Assembly (NCBI GenBank): GCA_003446735.1
Contig: DMCJ01000231.1
Coordinates: 1-8,122 of the forward strand
Length of the DNA stretch: 8,122 bases
Reading direction: 5' to 3'
Source: Lachnospiraceae bacterium
Lineage (GTDB): Bacteria; Bacillota; Clostridia; Lachnospirales; Lachnospiraceae
In this document: piece after piece, positions 5,279-8,122 of the stretch
How positions within the stretch are numbered: the first letter of the stretch is position 1
Layout of the letters: each line of letters begins with the position of its first letter
Notes under the pieces: generated by a model
The model's input: only the letters and a program-made list of their open reading frames with translations
What the model was told of the DNA's origin: nothing
Database searches by the model: none
Program-made: the position numbers and the translations under genes

Positions 5279-8122
5279 TCATGCCTGCTTTGTCATGCCC
5301 TTTTCATGATAGATCCTCATCTTTTCAATAAATTCATCAACAAACTCCGGCTTTGATCCGTAGTAAAAATGAGGAAATCCCCACAGATGATCATCACCGG
5401 CATGCATGGCTTTTCTCTCATCACTTCCGTCCGGTTTAACGATGCTTATATCTTCGCCGTTATCATCGCTTTCGTAATAATGAAATTCATGTCCCTTTAA
5501 GCCCTGCATCCCATCGCCGTTTTTGCACATAAGATATCCGAACCTTAAAAGATGACCCGTATAGCTGCATTTTCCCTTAACGGCACCGACCATCGGATAT
5601 TTTTTCCCGTCCTTATCCGATATACTCTCATTAAGGTACATAAATCCTCCGCACTCAGCCAAAGAAGGCATCCCGTTTTCTATGGCTGAAAGTATCGACT
5701 TTTTCGTTTTATCACTGCCTGAAAGAGTCTTTAAATGAAGCTCCGGATATCCTCCGCCAAGGATGAATCCGTCTGCTTCCTTGGGTATATCCTCATCTGA
5801 CAGCGGAGAAAAATACCGGATCTTTACTCCGCGTTCCTCAAACATACGCAGGTTTTCCTTATAATAAAAACAGAAGGCTTCATCCCTTGCTACCGCAAGA
5901 GTAAGTGCTCCGGGACTATCCTTTATATCCCCGGGATCAGCGGATCTGACGCAGGCATCCTTTACGGTAATTTCAGCATGATCCTCCATTATTCCTTCTA
6001 TCAGATCGATATCCACATTCTTTTTAACTGTCTCACACATCTTATCGATGCGATTGTTAAGTTCTTCTATCTCATCAGGGAGCATGAGCCCTAAATGCCT
6101 AGACTTAAGATCCGCCTCAGCGCATACCGGTATAAAGCCCGCTACTTTTACATTATATCCCTCAGCCTTAAGTCTCTTATCAAGTTCCGGTTTAAACTTC
6201 TCGTAAAAGCCGGCTGACATCTCATTTAATACGATGGCTTTTATGAGCTTATCCTTATCATCAGCAAGCACACCCATTATCTGTGATATCAAAGTCCGGC
6301 CGCATCCTCTGGCCTTTACTGTAAGAACGATAGGAGAAGAAGTGCATGATGCGATCTTATAACAGGAGCCCGCCTCATCTTTTACGTTCATTCCGTCATA
6401 TATTCCCATAACGCCTTCGATAACGGCGCATTTACCTGAGGCATTTAAGACAAGTCGCCTTACTTCATTTTCGGATGAGAAAAACAGATCCAGATTTTCC
6501 GATTCGGAATCCAGCACTTTTTCATGAAACATGGGATCTATATAATCCGGCCCGCATTTAAACGCGGCAGGCATCCTTCCCCGATCTTTAAGTATCCTTA
6601 TAAGTGCGCAGGTAAATATAGTCTTTCCGCTCCCGCTTCCCGGTGCCGCTACCATGATCCTGGGCTTAAGCGATACATTCTTACTTGTTTCATCCTCATT
6701 TTCATCAGAAGATACAGGCATCTTACCAGCCGTGGGAGCTCCCAGCGTAAATGAAAAGATCGTCACAGGATTTCTCTTTTCTTCTCTTCTGTCTCCAAGC
6801 GGATCTAAAGTATCGGTCACTTCTATCTTTGTGCACTTAAGATCTGCCGTATTATATTTTCGCGCGATCTTAAATACACTTTCCATGGTCTTTGGTAATA
6901 TCGCATTTATGACCACTCTTATATTTTTTCCACGGGAAGACAGATCTGATATCATCTCATCAAGCTTTCCGGAACTTCCGCCAATAAAAACGGCATCCGG
7001 ATCTTTAAGATCTTTCATCACTTCCGTCGCTTCACCCTCAAGAACGGTAAGATTAAATGCGCCAAGCCTTTCCCTGTTTATCCTTATAAGATCGACCGCT
7101 TCTTTCTTTTGTTCTATCGTAAATACTTTAAGTGAAGGATCCTGCTTTGCTATCTCTATCGCGACAGAGCCCGTTCCTCCTCCTATATCAAAAACAACAT
7201 CCCCTTCTTTAAGGCCGAGCCTTCTTATGCTCTCATGCCTTATGCATTCCTTTGTCATCGGAATGGTATGCCCGGCATGCCTTAAAAAATCCTCATCATT
7301 AAGTCCGCAAAAAAGCTCTCTTTTCTTAACTTCTTTATTTATGACAAAAAGACAGAGGACTCCCGGATCACGAAAATCTGCCGCTTGTTTTGCGGTAAGC
7401 TCTATAATTCTTTCATTCTCATAGGAAAGATCGATCCCTATAAACAGACTGCATTTAAGATCTTCCTTAACCAAAGATGTACCTATCTTCCTTACATCCT
7501 CATCACTGCCAAGGAGCACAAATACCTTTTTATGATATCTGATCTTTTCTATAAGTCCCTGTATATCCTTATCTTCGTCAGATCCGTGGATGCTTGTAAG
7601 AACGGTATCCTCATAGCTTTCGCCTAAAGATGATGCCATATATGAAAACGAACTTATCCCGGGAAGTATCTTTATCCTGATATCATCTTCACTATCGGCG
7701 GCCTCTTTAAACGATCTGGCTCCGCTGTAAAACCCGGAGTCTCCCGAAAAAAGGACCACGGCATTTTTTATTTTCTCTTTTCTTATGACAGGGATGATAT
7801 CCGCCGCACGGTAGACCGCATGTGACTTTTTATTTATTCCCTGAAGAAGTCTCGGAGCGCCGAATATGGCGTCAGCCTCTTCTATCGCTCTTTTAACCTC
7901 TTTAGTTACGGTCTTTTCCGCTCCCGGACCGATCCCTGCAAGGATTATATTTATCCCGGCATCTTTAAATTCCGGTTTCTTCCCCGTTATCTTACAAAAA
8001 GCTTCTTCAACGCTAAGCCCTTTTTCTTCCACCGGTCTTTTTATCACATAGATATTTATGCCAAGAGCTTTGGCCGCATTTATCTTTTCATCAAATCCGC
8101 CCCTGCTGCCGCTTTCCTTTGT
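5279..8122 (-). CDS. cbiJ-cbiE-cbiT-cbiA: Fused cobalamin biosynthesis enzyme: CbiJ (C-terminal end) - CbiE - CbiT - CbiA, 5' end cut by window edge
   Basis: 947 codons are visible, open at the right edge. A GTG at 8047 (used here as residue 1) could pass for a start, but the 25 codons before it read TKESGSRGGFDEKINAAKAL then GINIY, joining KRP: the typical C-terminus of CbiJ/CobK (cobalt-precorrin-6A reductase). No ribosome binding site precedes the GTG. Next comes CbiE (about 33-240), the C5-methyltransferase, with ILAGIGPG (35-42), LFSGDSGFY (99-107) and LPGISSF (128-134). CbiT (about 245-436), the C15-methylase/decarboxylase, has PMTKECIR and the SAM motif FDIGGGTGS (286-294). After a Ser/Glu/Asp-rich linker (437-460), CbiA (461-915) amidates the a and c side chains of cobyrinate using ATP and glutamine: P-loop APGSGSGKT (468-476), CGPDYIDP (498-505), EGVMGIYDG (544-552), and a glutaminase half with GGGYPEL (764-770), nucleophile Cys799 in AECGGF and probable triad His893 in FPHFYYGS. 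All motifs look intact. It is cytoplasmic. Its stop abuts the promoter of the next operon. Confidence 0.94.
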   Translation of the reverse strand, partial: TKESGSRGGFDEKINAAKALGINIYVIKRPVEEKGLSVEEAFCKITGKKPEFKDAGINIILAGIGPGAEKTVTKEVKRAIEEADAIFGAPRLLQGINKKSHAVYRAADIIPVIRKEKIKNAVVLFSGDSGFYSGARSFKEAADSEDDIRIKILPGISSFSYMASSLGESYEDTVLTSIHGSDEDKDIQGLIEKIRYHKKVFVLLGSDEDVRKIGTSLVKEDLKCSLFIGIDLSYENERIIELTAKQAADFRDPGVLCLFVINKEVKKRELFCGLNDEDFLRHAGHTIPMTKECIRHESIRRLGLKEGDVVFDIGGGTGSVAIEIAKQDPSLKVFTIEQKKEAVDLIRINRERLGAFNLTVLEGEATEVMKDLKDPDAVFIGGSSGKLDEMISDLSSRGKNIRVVINAILPKTMESVFKIARKYNTADLKCTKIEVTDTLDPLGDRREEKRNPVTIFSFTLGAPTAGKMPVSSDENEDETSKNVSLKPRIMVAAPGSGSGKTIFTCALIRILKDRGRMPAAFKCGPDYIDPMFHEKVLDSESENLDLFFSSENEVRRLVLNASGKCAVIEGVMGIYDGMNVKDEAGSCYKIASCTSSPIVLTVKARGCGRTLISQIMGVLADDKDKLIKAIVLNEMSAGFYEKFKPELDKRLKAEGYNVKVAGFIPVCAEADLKSRHLGLMLPDEIEELNNRIDKMCETVKKNVDIDLIEGIMEDHAEITVKDACVRSADPGDIKDSPGALTLAVARDEAFCFYYKENLRMFEERGVKIRYFSPLSDEDIPKEADGFILGGGYPELHLKTLSGSDKTKKSILSAIENGMPSLAECGGFMYLNESISDKDGKKYPMVGAVKGKCSYTGHLLRFGYLMCKNGDGMQGLKGHEFHYYESDDNGEDISIVKPDGSDERKAMHAGDDHLWGFPHFYYGSKPEFVDEFIEKMRIYHEKGMTKQA

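Noticed and set aside
5022..5309. Plus-strand open frame of 95 codons across the leader
   Set aside because: It is the reverse complement of the cobalamin riboswitch and promoter; conserved RNA blocks explain the sequence.
6654..7424. Plus-strand open frame of 256 codons
   Set aside because: It lies fully antisense to the CbiE, CbiT and early CbiA regions, whose motifs are intact. Its translation is Ser/Leu-rich with no recognisable domain and no good ribosome binding site.
8045..8047. GTG as the start codon of the fused cobalamin gene
   Set aside because: The 25 upstream in-frame codons encode a recognisable CbiJ C-terminus and no Shine-Dalgarno sequence precedes the GTG, so the frame is continuous past the window edge.
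1..8122. Mobile elements, CRISPR arrays, tRNA or rRNA genes
   Set aside because: I found no transposase motifs, spaced direct repeats, or tRNA/rRNA-like sequences; coding genes and the leader fill the window.

Overview
The window looks like chromosomal DNA of an anaerobic Gram-positive bacterium of the Clostridia, most likely Lachnospiraceae. The reasons are the moderate-to-low GC content, strong AGGAGG-type ribosome binding sites, two lipobox lipoproteins, oxygen-independent (cobalt-early) cobalamin enzymes, and a CbiK sequence that resembles the surface cobaltochelatases I recall from that family. No species can be named from the sequence. All genes lie on the minus strand, so transcription runs from high to low coordinates. 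Nothing suggests mobile elements, CRISPR or stable RNA genes.

Right part (8122 to 5279): one very long cobalamin-biosynthesis gene that enters from the right edge. The visible part reads, in order, the C-terminal tail of CbiJ/CobK (precorrin-6A reductase), CbiE, CbiT and a complete CbiA (cobyrinate a,c-diamide synthase with its glutaminase half). It is a fusion of at least four enzymes of the corrin-ring pathway.

Middle (about 5278 to 4887): a 392-base non-coding leader. It holds a sigma-70-type promoter tucked against the stop codon of the fusion gene, then a cobalamin riboswitch with a clear B12 box, then an expression platform ending in a strong intrinsic terminator directly before a strong ribosome binding site. 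This is the layout of a transcription-attenuating riboswitch that is off when cobalamin is plentiful.

Left part (4886 to 1): a tightly packed four-gene operon under that riboswitch. It encodes a lipoprotein CbiK cobaltochelatase carrying an extra C-terminal NEAT-like beta domain, a substrate-binding lipoprotein carrying a related N-terminal NEAT-like domain, a FecCD/BtuC-type permease, and a FecE/BtuD-type ATPase cut by the left edge. Spacings are 11 bp, a 4-bp overlap and a 14-bp overlap.

Working model (inference): when cobalamin is low, the cell makes a surface module in which an extracytoplasmic chelatase and a binding protein share a tetrapyrrole-type domain and feed an ABC importer, while the adjacent fused enzyme carries out late corrin-ring steps inside the cell. 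The most interesting points are the secreted CbiK with a NEAT-like domain, the same domain in the next gene, the J-E-T-A fusion, and a 13-bp mRNA hairpin placed over the lipobox codons of the binding protein.
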